Source: Pseudomonas sp. S30 (GTDB lineage Bacteria; Pseudomonadota; Gammaproteobacteria; Pseudomonadales; Pseudomonadaceae). From it: a DNA stretch of 64,000 nucleotides. Position numbers and translations under genes: made by a program. The notes below the pieces were generated by a model. That model was not told where the DNA came from and did no database searches. It worked only from the letters and a program-made list of their open reading frames with translations. Positions 47,342 to 55,611 of this stretch are shown here, piece by piece (within the stretch, counting starts at the first letter, position 1; each line of letters starts with the position of its first letter). The stretch is taken from positions 124,001-188,000 of the forward strand of contig NZ_JACVTO010000005.1 in NCBI RefSeq assembly GCF_016518545.1, given 5' to 3'.

Positions 47342-47362
47342 CCGCCTCTGGAGGACACCTTC

Positions 47363-47578
47363 ATGCCCGCGCTGTACATCATGATTCCTGCTGCCCTGCT
47401 GCTGGTCGGCGTGGCGCTGTACGTGTTCTTCTGGGCCGTGGACAGCGGCCAGTACGACGACCTCGAAGGCCCGGCCCACAGCATTCTGTTCGACGATCAG
47501 GATCCACGCCATCAGGCCGCGATCGAGGCCCGTTCCGCCCCCGCCGCTGCCGACCAGGACCGCCCGCCCCGTGCCTGA
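47363..47578 (+). CDS. ccoS: cbb3 oxidase maturation protein CcoS
   Basis: A 71-residue protein with one membrane helix (LYIMIPAALLLVGVALYVFFW) and the CcoS signature WAVDSGQYDDLEGPAHSILFDD. It is needed for cofactor insertion into cbb3 oxidase. Its end overlaps the next gene by 8 bp. Confidence 0.93.
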   Translation: MPALYIMIPAALLLVGVALYVFFWAVDSGQYDDLEGPAHSILFDDQDPRHQAAIEARSAPAAADQDRPPRA

Positions 47579-48254
47579 ACTGCTGCCTTCGATCGCATCC
47601 GCACTGGTGTTGGGGCTGCTGGGTGGCGGCCATTGCCTGGGCATGTGCGGCGGCCTGATGGGCGCCCTCACCCTCGCCATCCCACCCGAGCAGCGCAGTC
47701 GTCGCCTGCGCCTGCTGGTGGCCTACAACCTCGGTCGCGTGCTCAGCTATGCGGCAGCCGGCCTGTTGCTGGGCCTGGCCGGCTGGGCACTGGCCGGCAG
47801 CCCGGCGGTCCAGGCGCTGCGGCTGCTGGCCGCCCTGTTGCTGATCGCCATGGGCTTGTACCTGGCGGGCTGGTGGAGCGGGCTGACCCGCATCGAAGCC
47901 CTCGGCCAGGGCCTGTGGCGCCACGTTCGACCGCTCGCCACGCGCCTGCTGCCGGTGTCGAGCCTGCCCCGCGCCCTGCTGCTCGGCGCCCTGTGGGGCT
48001 GGCTACCCTGCGGACTGGTGTACAGTACCTTGCTGTGGGCGGCAAGCCAGGGCAACGCCGCCCACAGTGCGCTGCTGATGCTGGCGTTCGGCATCGGCAC
48101 CTGGCCGGTCCTGCTGGCCACCGGACTGGCTGCCGAGCGCGTTGGCGCCCTGCTGCGCCGACGCCCCGTGCGCGTGGCCGGCGGCCTGCTGGTGATCCTC
48201 TTCGGCCTATGGACGCTACCTGGCCCCCACCAGCACTGGCTCATGGGGCATTGA
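47571..48254 (+). CDS. Membrane protein, TauE/SafE (DsbD-like) family
   Basis: A 227-residue protein with about six membrane helices. Conserved cysteine-bearing loops are GGGHCLGMCGGLMGAL near the N-terminus and WGWLPCGLVYSTLLWAAS in the middle, resembling the DsbD/CcdA membrane core. A GTG start at 47571 overlaps ccoS, so it is translationally coupled to the cbb3 assembly genes. The same neighbour occurs in P. aeruginosa. A role in copper or thiol supply for the oxidase is inferred, not shown. Confidence 0.85.
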   Translation: MPELLPSIASALVLGLLGGGHCLGMCGGLMGALTLAIPPEQRSRRLRLLVAYNLGRVLSYAAAGLLLGLAGWALAGSPAVQALRLLAALLLIAMGLYLAGWWSGLTRIEALGQGLWRHVRPLATRLLPVSSLPRALLLGALWGWLPCGLVYSTLLWAASQGNAAHSALLMLAFGIGTWPVLLATGLAAERVGALLRRRPVRVAGGLLVILFGLWTLPGPHQHWLMGH

Positions 48255-48323
48255 GGCGGTGGTCGGCGGCAGCACGCCGCTGGAATTCGCTGGTGGCGTG
48301 CGGCGTGGTGCCAGACGCCGCGC

Positions 48324-48337
48324 TTGATACAGGTCAA
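48324..48337 (+). promoter_or_regulatory. Anr/FNR box upstream of hemN
   Basis: TTGATACAGGTCAA fits the consensus at 9 of 10 positions. It is centred 69 bp before the hemN start; TCTAGA (48358-48363) is a candidate -10 that would place the box near -41.5, the usual activating position. hemN of P. aeruginosa is a known Anr target. Confidence 0.8.
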
Positions 48338-48399
48338 GGCCGCGTCCTACAGACGATTCTAGACTCCGGGCACTGCCGCTCTTCTCGGGGACTGCCCAC

Positions 48400-49782
48400 A
48401 TGCTCGACGAACTCCACTGGGACCCCGACCTGATCCGTCGCTACGATCTGGCCGGGCCGCGCTACACCTCCTACCCGACCGCCGTGCAACTGCACGCCGA
48501 AGTGGGGTCGTTCGACCTGTTGCATGCGCTGCGCGAGAGTCGTCGCGCGGTGCGCCCTTTGTCGCTGTATGTGCACGTGCCGTTCTGCGCCAACATCTGC
48601 TACTACTGCGCCTGCAACAAGGTCATCACCAAGGACCGAGCGCGCGCCGCGCCCTACCTGCAGCGCCTGGAACAGGAAATCCAGCTCATCGCCTGCCACC
48701 TCGACCCCCGCCAGCGAGTCGAGCAGCTGCATTTCGGCGGCGGCACCCCGACCTTCCTCAGCCACGTGGAACTGCGCCAGCTGATGGCCACCCTGCGCCA
48801 GCATTTCAACCTGCTGGATGACGACTCGGGGGACTATGGCATCGAACTGGACCCGCGCGAGGCCGACTGGTCGACCATGGGCCTGCTCCGGGAACTGGGC
48901 TTCAACCGCATCAGCCTGGGCGTGCAGGACCTGGATCCGGCGGTGCAACGCGCCATCAACCGCCTGCAGAGCCTGGAACAGACGCGCACCCTGGTCGAAG
49001 CGGCGCGCACCCTGCAATTCCGTTCGGTCAACCTGGACCTCATCTATGGCCTGCCGCGGCAAACGCCCGAAGGCTTCGCCCGCACCGTCGAGGAAGTGAT
49101 ACGCCTGCAGCCGGACCGCCTGTCGGTCTTCAACTACGCGCATCTGCCGGAACGTTTCCTGCCCCAGCGGCGCATCGACGCCAGCGAGCTGCCTGCTCCG
49201 GCGCTCAAGCTGGAGATGCTGCACACCACCATCGAGCAGCTCGGCGCCGCGGGCTACCGCTACATCGGCATGGATCACTTCGCCCTGCCCGACGACGAGC
49301 TGGCCATCGCCCAGGAGGAAGGCACGCTGCAACGCAACTTCCAGGGCTACACCACCCATGGTCATTGCGACCTGGTCGGGCTCGGGGTCTCGGCCATCAG
49401 CCAGATCGGCGACCTGTACTGCCAGAACAGCAGCGACCTGAACACCTACCAGGACGCCCTGTCCAGCGCTCAGCTGGCGACCCAGCGCGGCCTCGTGTGC
49501 AATCAGGACGACCGCCTGCGCCGCGCGGTGATCCAGCAACTGATCTGCCACTGCGCGCTGGACTTCGAAGCGATCGAGCAGGCCTTCACCATCGATTTTC
49601 GTGGTTACTTCAAGTTGGAGTGGCCGCAACTGCTAGTGATGCAGCGCGACGGGCTGATCGCGCTCGATGACCGCGGCATTCGCGTGCTGCCGGCCGGACG
49701 CCTGCTGGTGCGCTCGGTATGCATGGTGTTCGATGCCTATCTGGCGCTACAGAACCGACAGCGGTTTTCCCGCGTGATCTAG
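48400..49782 (+). CDS. hemN: Oxygen-independent coproporphyrinogen III oxidase HemN
   Basis: A 460-residue radical SAM enzyme that makes protoporphyrinogen IX without oxygen, supplying haem for cbb3 oxidase in low-oxygen cells. The 4Fe-4S site is C63-x3-C67-x2-C70 in PFCANICYYCACNK; the N-terminus has the typical AGPRYTSYPTA, and the SAM-binding GGGTPTFL follows. It is full length. It sits between the oxidase assembly genes and anr and has its own Anr box. Confidence 0.96.
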   Translation: MLDELHWDPDLIRRYDLAGPRYTSYPTAVQLHAEVGSFDLLHALRESRRAVRPLSLYVHVPFCANICYYCACNKVITKDRARAAPYLQRLEQEIQLIACHLDPRQRVEQLHFGGGTPTFLSHVELRQLMATLRQHFNLLDDDSGDYGIELDPREADWSTMGLLRELGFNRISLGVQDLDPAVQRAINRLQSLEQTRTLVEAARTLQFRSVNLDLIYGLPRQTPEGFARTVEEVIRLQPDRLSVFNYAHLPERFLPQRRIDASELPAPALKLEMLHTTIEQLGAAGYRYIGMDHFALPDDELAIAQEEGTLQRNFQGYTTHGHCDLVGLGVSAISQIGDLYCQNSSDLNTYQDALSSAQLATQRGLVCNQDDRLRRAVIQQLICHCALDFEAIEQAFTIDFRGYFKLEWPQLLVMQRDGLIALDDRGIRVLPAGRLLVRSVCMVFDAYLALQNRQRFSRVI

Positions 49783-49791
49783 GCGAAACGA

Positions 49792-49891
49792 TGGACCACA
49801 GGACGGTCCAGTGAGCGAGGCACACCATGGAGGGAAAAGGGCTCGCGCCTTGGCGAAGAGCCTTGCGCCGGCCGCACCAAAGAAGTGCGGC
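49792..49891 (+). repeat. Two small hairpins between hemN and anr
   Basis: TGGACC-N7-GGTCCA (49792-49810) and GCCGCAC-N7-GTGCGGC (49871-49891). Neither has a T-tract. A 10-bp palindrome AGGTTAACCT (49911-49920) lies closer to anr. No Anr consensus is seen here. Confidence 0.35.
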
Positions 49892-49958
49892 TAGCCTCCA
49901 GGCGACCCGTAGGTTAACCTTACGGCTTATGTGTGCTTTTTTCACAAGGATCGAAGAA

Positions 49959-50693
49959 ATGTCCGAGCCAGTCAAACTGCGCCCCCACGGTCAGGCCCAT
50001 TGCAAGGATTGCAGCCTGGCCCCCCTGTGCCTGCCCCTGTCACTGAATCTCGAAGACATGGACGCACTGGACGAGATCGTCAAACGCGGGCGCCCGCTCA
50101 AGAAAGGCGAGTTCCTGTTCCGCCAGGGCGACAATTTCGGCTCGGTGTACGCGGTGCGCTCGGGTGCGCTGAAGACCTTCAGCCTGAGCGACGCCGGCGA
50201 AGAACAGATCACCGGTTTCCATCTGCCCAGCGAGCTGGTCGGGCTCTCGGGCATGGACACCGAAGCCTATCCGGTGTCGGCCCAGGCCCAGGAGACTACC
50301 TCGGTCTGCGAAATTCCCTTCGAGCGCCTGGACGAGCTGTCGGTGCAGCTGCCACAGCTGCGTCGTCAACTGATGCGGGTGATGAGCCGGGAAATCCGCG
50401 ACGACCAGCAGATGATGCTGCTGCTGTCGAAAAAAACCGCCGACGAGCGCATCGCCACCTTCCTGGTCAATCTGTCTGCGCGCTTTCGCGCCCGTGGCTA
50501 TTCGGCCAACCAGTTCCGCCTAAGCATGTCGCGTAACGAAATCGGCAACTACCTCGGCCTGGCGGTGGAAACCGTGTCTCGCGTGTTCACCCGGTTCCAG
50601 CACAATGGCCTGCTCAAGGCCGAGGGCAAGGAAGTGCACATTCTCGACCCGATCCAGCTGTGCGCATTGGCCGGAGGCGCAATGGACACCTGA
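49959..50693 (+). CDS. anr: Anaerobic regulator Anr (FNR type)
   Basis: A 244-residue CRP/FNR-family oxygen sensor. The N-terminal cysteines C15, C18 and C24 ([11 protein letters not shown]) with C117 match the four 4Fe-4S ligands of FNR. A cyclic-nucleotide-type sensor domain, a dimer helix and a helix-turn-helix follow ([20 protein letters not shown]), with the E-x2-S-R recognition residues that read TTGAT half-sites. The frame opens upstream, but the ATG at 49959 behind AAGGATCGA gives the standard length. Probable local targets are the first ccoNOQP operon and hemN. Confidence 0.96.
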   Translation: MSEPVKLRPHGQAHCKDCSLAPLCLPLSLNLEDMDALDEIVKRGRPLKKGEFLFRQGDNFGSVYAVRSGALKTFSLSDAGEEQITGFHLPSELVGLSGMDTEAYPVSAQAQETTSVCEIPFERLDELSVQLPQLRRQLMRVMSREIRDDQQMMLLLSKKTADERIATFLVNLSARFRARGYSANQFRLSMSRNEIGNYLGLAVETVSRVFTRFQHNGLLKAEGKEVHILDPIQLCALAGGAMDT

Positions 50694-50745
50694 GGCGTGC
50701 GGCGCGGGGTATACTGCCGGCTTGCTTTCACAGGATATCCGCCTC

Positions 50746-51294
50746 ATGCACAGCGACACCTTCGACCTCAAAGCCCTGATCCGCCCGGTGGTGGACTTTC
50801 CCAAGCCGGGCGTGATCTTCCGTGACATCACGCCGCTGTTCCAGTCTCCGCGTGGGTTGCGCTACGTCGCCGATCAGTTCATCGAGCGCTATGTGGAGGC
50901 TGACTTCAGCCACATCGGCGCCATGGACGCCCGGGGCTTTCTGATCGGCTCGATCATCGCCCACCAGCTGAACAAGCCGCTGATCCTGTTCCGCAAGCAG
51001 GGCAAGCTGCCCGCCGACGTGTTGTCCGAAGGCTACCAGACCGAGTACGGCGAAGCGTTTCTGGAGGTGCATGCCGACAGCCTGTGCGATGGCGACTCGG
51101 TGCTGATCTTCGACGACCTGATCGCCACCGGCGGCACCCTGCTGGCCGCTGTGAACCTGGTGCGTCGCACCGGCGCCAAGGTGTTCGAGGCGGCGGCGAT
51201 CATCGACCTGCCCGAGCTCGAGGGCTCGCGCCGCCTGCAAGCCACGGGCGTGCCGACCTTCTGCCTGACCGAGTTTTCCCTTTCCGAGTACTGA
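50746..51294 (+). CDS. apt: Adenine phosphoribosyltransferase Apt
   Basis: A 182-residue cytoplasmic enzyme converting adenine and PRPP to AMP. The PRPP-binding motif [17 protein letters not shown] and the N-terminal [17 protein letters not shown] are diagnostic. AGGATAT lies before the ATG at 50746; the open frame further upstream overlaps anr and is not needed. TATACT at 50710-50715 may be its own -10 box. Confidence 0.96.
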   Translation: MHSDTFDLKALIRPVVDFPKPGVIFRDITPLFQSPRGLRYVADQFIERYVEADFSHIGAMDARGFLIGSIIAHQLNKPLILFRKQGKLPADVLSEGYQTEYGEAFLEVHADSLCDGDSVLIFDDLIATGGTLLAAVNLVRRTGAKVFEAAAIIDLPELEGSRRLQATGVPTFCLTEFSLSEY

Positions 51295-51305
51295 GCCGTC
51301 CGCGC

Positions 51306-52229
51306 TCACGCCTGCCGGCGGAACACCAGCGCCTTGAGCCCGCCCTGCGGATCGGCGTCGGGAAACTCCGGCGGGTTCTCAAGCCGCTCGCTGTACAGCA
51401 GTTCCGGCGCCTGCTCGCGCATGCCGTCGATGAGAAAATCCGGGCCGATGGCCGGGTCGTTGACACAGGCCAGTACCGTCCCTCCAGCACTGAGCAACTC
51501 GGGCAAGCGCCGCAGAACCTTGGCGTAGTCCTGGGTCAGCACGAAGCTGCCCCGCTGGAAGGTCGGCGGGTCGATGATGATCATGTCGTAAGGCCCGTAC
51601 TTGCGCACCTTGCCCCAGGATTTGAACAACTCGTGACCCAGATAGGCGACACGTGAAGCGTCGTGTCCGTTGAGGCGATGATTCTCGCGGCCACGTGACA
51701 GCGCCGACTTGGCCATGTCCAGGTTGACCACCTGCTGCGCGCCCCCGGCGATCGCCGCGACGGAGAACCCGCAGGTGTAGGCGAACAGATTCAGTACCCG
51801 CTTGCCGGCGGCCTGCTCGCGCACCCAGCGTCGACCGTAGCGCATGTCGAGAAACAGCCCGTTGTTCCGCCGAACCCCAAGATCCAGCAGGTACTTCAGG
51901 CCGTCTTCGACCACCTCGCGCTGCTGGCAGGGCTCGCCGATCAACCATTGGCCTGGACTGTCGGGCAGGTAGCGGTGCTGCAGCAGGATCGCACTGCCTG
52001 TCCACTGCGGGGATTTGGCAAGGGCATTGAGCATCGACTCGAGTTCTGCCAGTTGCGCAGCGGCCGGTTCGCGAAACAGGGCGACCAGCAGCACGCCTTG
52101 CACCCAATCCACCGTGATCTGCTCCAGGCCTGGCCAGCAACGGCCACGACCATGGAACAAGCGGCGGGTTTCAGAGGGGACGGCGACCGTGAGCAAATGT
52201 TGCTCAAGTATAGACAGGGGGTTAGGCAT
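51306..52229 (-). CDS. Class I SAM methyltransferase, RlmI-like
   Basis: A 307-residue methyltransferase related to 23S rRNA (cytosine-C5) methyltransferases. SAM motif I is RVLNLFAYTCGFSVAA, the acidic strand VVNLDMAKSAL, and the catalytic-type loop IIIDPPTFQRGSF. No second catalytic cysteine typical of RlmI (TCSC) is evident, so the exact target is open. The start MPNPLSILEQHLL at 52229 has no good ribosome site. It marks the right end of the conserved block; composition drops just beyond it. Confidence 0.8.
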   Translation of the reverse strand: MPNPLSILEQHLLTVAVPSETRRLFHGRGRCWPGLEQITVDWVQGVLLVALFREPAAAQLAELESMLNALAKSPQWTGSAILLQHRYLPDSPGQWLIGEPCQQREVVEDGLKYLLDLGVRRNNGLFLDMRYGRRWVREQAAGKRVLNLFAYTCGFSVAAIAGGAQQVVNLDMAKSALSRGRENHRLNGHDASRVAYLGHELFKSWGKVRKYGPYDMIIIDPPTFQRGSFVLTQDYAKVLRRLPELLSAGGTVLACVNDPAIGPDFLIDGMREQAPELLYSERLENPPEFPDADPQGGLKALVFRRQA

Positions 52230-52369
52230 GGGTTTTGGAGGGATCAAAATGGCTATCTTACCGTCGATACCAAGTAAGCGATACCTCGTGTGGCAGGATC
52301 GCAAGCAGTAGACCATCCGAATGCATGGAAAACTGTTACAGACACACAAACTCAAACTTCGCGAATAAC

Positions 52370-52386
52370 CTATATGTAAGATATAG
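52370..52386. repeat. AT-rich palindrome in the border of the accessory cluster
   Basis: CTATAT-GTAAG-ATATAG, between the RlmI-like gene and the DUF1062 gene, about 85 bp upstream of the predicted promoter start. A possible operator; no protein is assigned. Confidence 0.3.
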
Positions 52387-52436
52387 CCTACACACATGTT
52401 ACTCGGTATTTCGGCCCCTCAATTTACCTCCATTGC

Positions 52437-52464
52437 TTGATTAAAATCTGAACACCGCTATATT
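52437..52464 (+). promoter_or_regulatory. Promoter of the DUF1062-thioesterase pair
   Basis: TTGATT (52437-52442), 16 bp, TATATT (52459-52464), followed 30 bp later by the DUF1062 ATG with AAGGA in front. A good sigma-70 match in AT-rich DNA. Confidence 0.55.
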
Positions 52465-52493
52465 CTTTAACTCTCCACCCAAAGGATCAATCC

Positions 52494-53123
52494 ATGACAA
52501 ACGGACATGTCACATGGTTGATATCGCCAATCGGCTATCAATCAATCACCAAACGTTGCCCCTGCTGCGAAATCAAGAAACTGTTTTTCCCCGCTGGCAC
52601 CTTCCGCGTCAATGCCCAGAAGAAAATCCTTGATGTCTGGAATATCTACAAATGTGAGAAGTGTGACTACACGTGGAACATCGACGTTTTATCGCGCATC
52701 AAAACGGGAAAAATCGATCCAGAACTGCATCAGCGTTTCATTCATAACAATCTTGATGAAGTTCGTCGTTACGCCTATGACTACCCACTGCTCAAGCGTA
52801 ATCAGGCCGAACTGGGTCCCTCGCCCGAATATGAAATCAAAGGGCCGTCACCCTACACTTATCGCGATTCCAGCCTCCTCGACATCACCATCGAGTTCGA
52901 GTACCGAATCGCTGTACGCCTTATAAACATCCTCACGCGCAAGCTGTGCTTGAATCGACGTCAAGTCATGCACTTGATCGAGGAGCACGCGCTCCTGGAT
53001 GTCACCGCCAACGATCTGAACCGCAAACTCAAGATGCCAAGAACATTTCGCCTGGATCTGGCTCGCTTGTATGCATTGGACTTGCCGCTCACTACGCGAC
53101 CTGAACAAGCGGTGACACTTTGA
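52494..53123 (+). CDS. DUF1062 family protein, possible regulator of the cluster
   Basis: A 209-residue protein of the DUF1062 family. The N-terminal zinc-ribbon-like part carries KRCPCCEIKKLFF and YKCEKCDYTWNIDV with FRVNAQKKILDVW between; the C-terminal part is helical (LTRKLCLNRRQVMHLIEEHA) and could bind nucleic acid. The family is unstudied and sometimes labelled a transcriptional regulator. The gene is strikingly AT-rich for this genome (one 60-bp line at 52621 is about 38% GC), a sign of transfer. It reads away from the RlmI-like gene and toward the thioesterase. Confidence 0.78.
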   Translation: MTNGHVTWLISPIGYQSITKRCPCCEIKKLFFPAGTFRVNAQKKILDVWNIYKCEKCDYTWNIDVLSRIKTGKIDPELHQRFIHNNLDEVRRYAYDYPLLKRNQAELGPSPEYEIKGPSPYTYRDSSLLDITIEFEYRIAVRLINILTRKLCLNRRQVMHLIEEHALLDVTANDLNRKLKMPRTFRLDLARLYALDLPLTTRPEQAVTL

Positions 53124-53168
53124 TGGCTCATCTCAGCGATTGCCCGAGGACGCAAGAGGCCTGCCCCC

Positions 53169-53918
53169 ATGTTATTCACTACCCCGCCCGATCCCGATAA
53201 GTTGAACGTGTTGTGTTTCCCGTACGCGGGTGGCAACGCCGACTTCTACAATCGCTGGAACCCACGACTACCCGATGACATCTGCTTCCACGCCGTGCAA
53301 CTTCCCGGCAGAGGAAAACACATCGAACTTCCTCTGATCGGAACCATGGAGTTGCTCATCACACTGCTCATGGATGAGCTAACGCTTTTTCGCCACTGCC
53401 GGGTGGCGCTTCTAGGTACCAGCATGGGCGGGTGGATTGCCTTCCAGCTGGCTCAGCACCTGCAGATGGCAGGACATTGCGTACAACCGCAATGCCTGAT
53501 TCTCTGCTCCACTGCACATCCCGACTACCGCGTCCATCTACCCGACCTCAGCGGCCTGGACAGAGCCAGCGCGATCGAACGGCTGGGTATCTTCAACCCT
53601 GGCTGCCTGAGCGTTCTCGGCAATCCGGAACTTGCAGACATCTTCTTACCCATTCTCAGGGCTGATCTGAACCTGTGTCGTCGGTGGCGTTTTCAAGCTC
53701 GGCCGGTGCTCAGTTGCGACATGCTCGCTTACCACGGAGCGTCGGATCGGATCGTCGACTATGCCATGATGCCTGCTTGGTCAACGCTGACTCGCGGTGT
53801 ATTCACCCTCGACCGGGTACACGGCGATCACTTCTTTACCGAACGACCGGAGCAGAGTTTTCTCGAACATCTGAAAAAAAACCTCACCGCGCTGCACTCC
53901 CCATTGGCCATCACCTGA
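53169..53918 (+). CDS. Type II thioesterase
   Basis: A 249-residue alpha/beta hydrolase of the GrsT/RifR type that clears mis-primed carrier domains. Family marks are CFPYAGGNADFYNRW and VQLPGRGKH. The likely triad is S85 in LLGTSMGGWIA, D193 in GASDRIVD and H221 in HGDHFFTE; the usual GHSMG elbow is GTSMG here. It lies 45 bp after the DUF1062 gene and converges on the synthase operon. It could serve that assembly line, or release its product, since no cis thioesterase is visible. Confidence 0.88.
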   Translation: MLFTTPPDPDKLNVLCFPYAGGNADFYNRWNPRLPDDICFHAVQLPGRGKHIELPLIGTMELLITLLMDELTLFRHCRVALLGTSMGGWIAFQLAQHLQMAGHCVQPQCLILCSTAHPDYRVHLPDLSGLDRASAIERLGIFNPGCLSVLGNPELADIFLPILRADLNLCRRWRFQARPVLSCDMLAYHGASDRIVDYAMMPAWSTLTRGVFTLDRVHGDHFFTERPEQSFLEHLKKNLTALHSPLAIT

Positions 53919-53923
53919 GAAGA

Positions 53924-53947
53924 CACGCCGGCTTAACCACCGGCGTG
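53924..53947. terminator. Bidirectional terminator in the cluster
   Basis: CACGCCGG (53924-53931) pairs with CCGGCGTG (53940-53947) around an 8-nt loop, filling the gap between the convergent thioesterase and creatininase-like genes. Confidence 0.6.
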
Positions 53948-53955
53948 CCTTGCGA

Positions 53956-54705
53956 TCATCCTCTTGCGTCCATTACCCCCACCTTGATCTGCTCCCGGAC
54001 GTGCTCGAACAACGAAACGCCAATCTCAGCGCTCGCGGTCGAGGTCATTGCCAACACGCCCTGATTGCTGGCGTCATCACGTAAAGGCAACTGATAGACA
54101 CCGGCCCTGGGAGGTCGATCATGGTCGGGTCGTTCTGCGCGCACCAATTCAGGGTGCAAGTGCAGCATCAGGCTGGTTTCGGTGATGCCGGCATGCTCGG
54201 CATGCCAACCCGGGAACTCTGGCAGATGCTCCTGGACCCACTCCGGCCTGACCATGCTCCACCAACTGAAGGCGAGCACCGAACGTCCCTGCAGTGCCCC
54301 GCCCTGACGCATCTGGTCCAGCGCCTCGAAAATGAAACCTTCGTTCTCGTAATGACCATTGATGATTACCAGCTGTCGATAGGGCAACCCACTCAAGCTA
54401 CGCAGTGTCTGCCCAATGAAGTCAATGAAGGTTCCACCCTCGACGAACACGGTGCCAGGAAACTGCAATCCTCCTCCGCTCTGCGGTAGAGACCGTACAG
54501 AGATAGGCAGTAGCGGCAACAGCAGCCCCTGTACGTCCACGCTCAACGCCTCGGCGAACGCTTGAGGAATCAAGGCATCGACGTTCAGTGGCAAGTGAGG
54601 ACCATGCTGCTCCAGTCCGCCAATGGGCCAGACCAACACTTTGCCCCTCACCGCCTCATGCACCTGAGTGCTGGTCAGGTCGCTGAACAGCGTCACCGCA
54701 CTCAT
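53956..54705 (-). CDS. Creatininase-family amidohydrolase
   Basis: A 249-residue protein of the creatininase/MftE superfamily, which opens or forms cyclic amides with two metal ions. By eye the P. putida creatininase metal ligands are all present: E32 and H34 (GGLEQHGPH), D43 (LNVDALIP), H118 and E120 (NGHYENEGF). Also shared are SGGGLQFPGT and HAGITETSLML. It is the last gene of the leftward synthase operon and overlaps the previous gene by 4 bp (ATGA). A degradative creatinine role is unlikely here; opening, closing or trimming an amide in the product is inferred. Confidence 0.87.
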   Translation of the reverse strand: MSAVTLFSDLTSTQVHEAVRGKVLVWPIGGLEQHGPHLPLNVDALIPQAFAEALSVDVQGLLLPLLPISVRSLPQSGGGLQFPGTVFVEGGTFIDFIGQTLRSLSGLPYRQLVIINGHYENEGFIFEALDQMRQGGALQGRSVLAFSWWSMVRPEWVQEHLPEFPGWHAEHAGITETSLMLHLHPELVRAERPDHDRPPRAGVYQLPLRDDASNQGVLAMTSTASAEIGVSLFEHVREQIKVGVMDARG

Positions 54706-55583
54706 GCCGTCACCTCGCGACGTGAGGTCTCACAGCGTTCGGCAAACTCTGAGCAGATGGACTGCAATGTGCCGAACATGTCCTGATGCAGCGCAGAGTA
54801 GACCTGTACGGTTTGCGCGCCGACCATGAGATATTCGTGCACATCACGGCCCCTCCCCACCCCACCACAGCCCATGATAGGCAATTCGAATCCCTGACGA
54901 CGCAGGTCGTGAATGGCCGCCAGCACCAGCGGCTTGATACCTGAGCCTGAATAGCCGCATACACCGCCGAGCATCACACGCTGCCCCTGCTCGTCGAAGG
55001 CCAGCCCGCTGAGCGAGTCACTCAGCGTTATAGCCTGAGCCCCCGCGCGTTGCGCGCTGCGAGCCCGCTCGATGAGACCGGGCCCCAGCGCCAGCTTCAC
55101 TGAAAACGGCGCAGTGGTTCGTCCGCGTACAGCCCGCGCGTAGGCTTCGACACGCTCGGGAGTGTCGTCATCGACGTCGTCGGCATGCAGGCACGAGATA
55201 CCCAACTCCAGAGGACAGTCACTGACCTGCGCCACTTGAGCCGCCAGTTCGCCCAACGCCTCGGCGGTCCTGGCATGAATCGACGCAATGACGGGCAAGC
55301 CGTCCCGCCTGAATTCGCTCAGCACCACCAGCCAGTCAGCTACCGAGCGCTTGGAATACGTGGTGTTGTTCAGCAGCCCGGTTTCGATCACATGAATCTG
55401 CTCGGCGTGCGTCTTCTGGCAGTCGGGAAAAATGGTTTTTGTCACCACCGCCGCTGCACCGTGGGCCAGTAGCTGGCGAATGTTCCGGGGCTGATCCGAT
55501 AGCAGCCCCGAACCCACGATCAGGGGTGATTTCAAATGCAGGCCCAGAATTTCATAGGTTCCGCTATGCACTGTAGTCTTCAT
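54702..55583 (-). CDS. Dihydroorotate-dehydrogenase-like flavoprotein
   Basis: A 293-residue FMN barrel of the class 1 DHODH type. Retained: a Cys (C131 in LGISCLHADD) at the place of the catalytic base, K163 (FSVKLALG), the flavin phosphate loops GGVCGYSGSGIKPLVL and IMGCGGVGRGRDVHEY. Changed: orotate-binding asparagines, for example the N-x-S-C-P-N motif reads G-I-S-C-L-H, and the N-S-M-G loop reads N-N-T-T. It probably reduces or oxidises something other than dihydroorotate. The gene is coupled to the creatininase-like gene, so the two enzymes likely act in sequence. Confidence 0.85.
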   Translation of the reverse strand: MKTTVHSGTYEILGLHLKSPLIVGSGLLSDQPRNIRQLLAHGAAAVVTKTIFPDCQKTHAEQIHVIETGLLNNTTYSKRSVADWLVVLSEFRRDGLPVIASIHARTAEALGELAAQVAQVSDCPLELGISCLHADDVDDDTPERVEAYARAVRGRTTAPFSVKLALGPGLIERARSAQRAGAQAITLSDSLSGLAFDEQGQRVMLGGVCGYSGSGIKPLVLAAIHDLRRQGFELPIMGCGGVGRGRDVHEYLMVGAQTVQVYSALHQDMFGTLQSICSEFAERCETSRREVTA

Positions 55584-55611
55584 CCGTGATTACCTGTTAG
55601 GTGAGGGGTCT

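Noticed and set aside
53956..54705. Creatinine degradation gene
   Set aside because: No creatinase, sarcosine oxidase or creatinine transporter is nearby, and the gene is coupled to a biosynthetic operon.
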